Shown piece after piece: positions 14,688-15,193 of a stretch of DNA of 15,193 nucleotides; the stretch's first letter is position 1, and every line of letters starts with the position of its first letter. The position numbers and the translations under genes were made by a program. Under the pieces are notes generated by a model, which saw only the letters and a list, made by a program, of their open reading frames with translations, was not told where the DNA came from and ran no database searches. The stretch is from an uncultured Gammaproteobacteria bacterium (GTDB lineage: Bacteria; Pseudomonadota; Gammaproteobacteria; GCA-002705445; GCA-002716945), in the NCBI GenBank assembly GCA_913041865.1, contig CAJWIW010000018.1:1-15193 (forward strand). The letters are read 5' to 3'.

Positions 14688-15172
14688 AACAGATCTTTAT
14701 TGGCGTAGGGAGTAATTTAGACAGAGAAAAAAATATTATTTCATGCATAAATGAGCTCAAGAAGAGCTATGCAAGTTTTTCAATGTCTCCAATCTATGAA
14801 ACATCATCAATGGGTTTCTCTGGGCCAAATTTTTATAATCTTGTATGCAAGTTTGAGACCAATGAGACATTACAAGATCTAAAGTTAAATTTGAGCAAGA
14901 TTGAGATGGCTCATGGACGAACACACGGTGAGACTAAATTTAGCTCACGTACACTGGATATAGATATTCTATATTATGATTGTATGGTGATGGAGACTGA
15001 TAATATAACGGTGCCCAGAGATGAAATCACTCGTTATGACTTTGTGCTTCGACCACTAGTTGACATAGCCCCCAACTTTATCCATCCAAAAGAAAAACTT
15101 ACCAATCAAGAAATATTAGACACTTTTGATATTGAAAAATTAATAATCAACACTGTTAAAATAAAAATATAA
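14684..15172 (+). CDS. folK: 2-amino-4-hydroxy-6-hydroxymethyldihydropteridine pyrophosphokinase (HPPK)
   Basis: Transfers pyrophosphate from ATP to 6-hydroxymethyl-7,8-dihydropterin, the product of the adjacent FolB, ahead of dihydropteroate synthase. The 162-residue length is normal. Visible motifs are GVGSNL (7-12), SPIYETSSMGFSGPNFYN (35-52, including the family E-T and P-x-F/Y-x-N parts), HGRTHGETKFSSRTLDIDIL (77-96) with the Mg-binding D92 and D94, and the VPRDE...DFVLRPLVDIAP segment (110-130). The start lies in the folB stop. The TAA stop overlaps a further ATG by one base. Confidence 0.97.
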   Translation: MKQIFIGVGSNLDREKNIISCINELKKSYASFSMSPIYETSSMGFSGPNFYNLVCKFETNETLQDLKLNLSKIEMAHGRTHGETKFSSRTLDIDILYYDCMVMETDNITVPRDEITRYDFVLRPLVDIAPNFIHPKEKLTNQEILDTFDIEKLIINTVKIKI

Positions 15173-15193
15173 TGAATTTAATCTTTCAGGCAG
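15172..15193 (+). CDS. Start of a downstream gene, possibly undecaprenyl-diphosphatase (3'-partial)
   Basis: An ATG overlaps the folK TAA (TAATG), the same coupling seen at coxA-cox11, and the frame is open for seven codons to the window end (MNLIFQA). FQAI or similar near the N-terminus is typical of UppP/BacA, and uppP neighbours folB in E. coli, so uppP is a reasonable guess. Seven residues are not enough to assign a family, so no symbol is given. Confidence 0.4.

Noticed and set aside
1..15193. Mobile elements, CRISPR arrays, tRNA or rRNA genes, toxin-antitoxin or defence genes
   Set aside because: I looked for repeats, transposase or integrase motifs, cloverleaf-like sequence and short paired genes and saw none. 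Every gene except the DUF2909 and CX3C genes and the seven-codon end fragment belongs to a well-known core family.

Overview
The window is a dense, AT-rich stretch (roughly one third G+C by eye) of ordinary chromosomal core genes. Protein signatures and gene order point to an aerobic gammaproteobacterium with a streamlined genome. A marine SAR86-like lineage is my best guess, but that is an inference from base composition, gene spacing and Pseudomonas/Oceanospirillales-like gene order; I could run no phylogeny. I found no tRNA, rRNA, insertion sequence, CRISPR array, phage gene or long repeat.

Region 1 (1-7128) is an aa3-type cytochrome c oxidase cluster: coxB (5' end outside the window), coxA, ctaG/cox11, coxC, a convergent small DUF2909 membrane gene, a SURF1 gene, a SCO-like membrane-anchored CX3C protein, ctaA (heme A synthase) and cyoE/ctaB (heme O synthase). 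It supplies the three core subunits, a copper chaperone, an assembly factor and the two steps from heme B to heme A. The order matches the cluster known from Pseudomonas, except that coxB stops right after the CuA domain (no C-terminal cytochrome c domain) and no canonical SCO/SenC gene follows cyoE.

Region 2 (7142-11828) holds rpoH (heat-shock sigma factor, minus strand) and, divergent from it, two M16 peptidase genes (one with the zinc motif, one without), then rsmD and coaD, all four overlapping by 4-8 bases. It resembles the Pseudomonas rpoH-ftsXEY-M16-M16-rsmD neighbourhood with ftsX, ftsE and ftsY missing. The 152-base rpoH/M16 gap has a good promoter on each strand; the M16 promoter would start transcription at or next to the start codon, so that mRNA is predicted to be leaderless.

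Region 3 (11829-14257) has mutM, rpmG and rpmB on the minus strand, as in the E. coli rpmB-rpmG-mutM/coaD arrangement, but an oppositely oriented aerobic fatty acid desaturase gene sits between rpmG and mutM. The 51-codon rpmG lies directly against the desaturase stop codon.

Region 4 (14337-15193) is folB-folK (folate pathway, overlapping ATGA) followed by the first seven codons of a gene that may be uppP.

Packing is extreme. Only three intergenic gaps exceed 50 bases (8000-8151, 12633-12690, 14258-14336) and each is a divergent promoter region. All four convergent pairs meet with 13 bases or less between them, or overlap, and I see no hairpin-plus-T-run terminator at any of them. There is no gene-free stretch over 300 bases. 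Nothing here amounts to a clearly new system. The most useful leads are the leaderless M16 gene, the CxC zinc finger in MutM, the two rearranged core-gene neighbourhoods and the poorly characterised cox-cluster accessory proteins.
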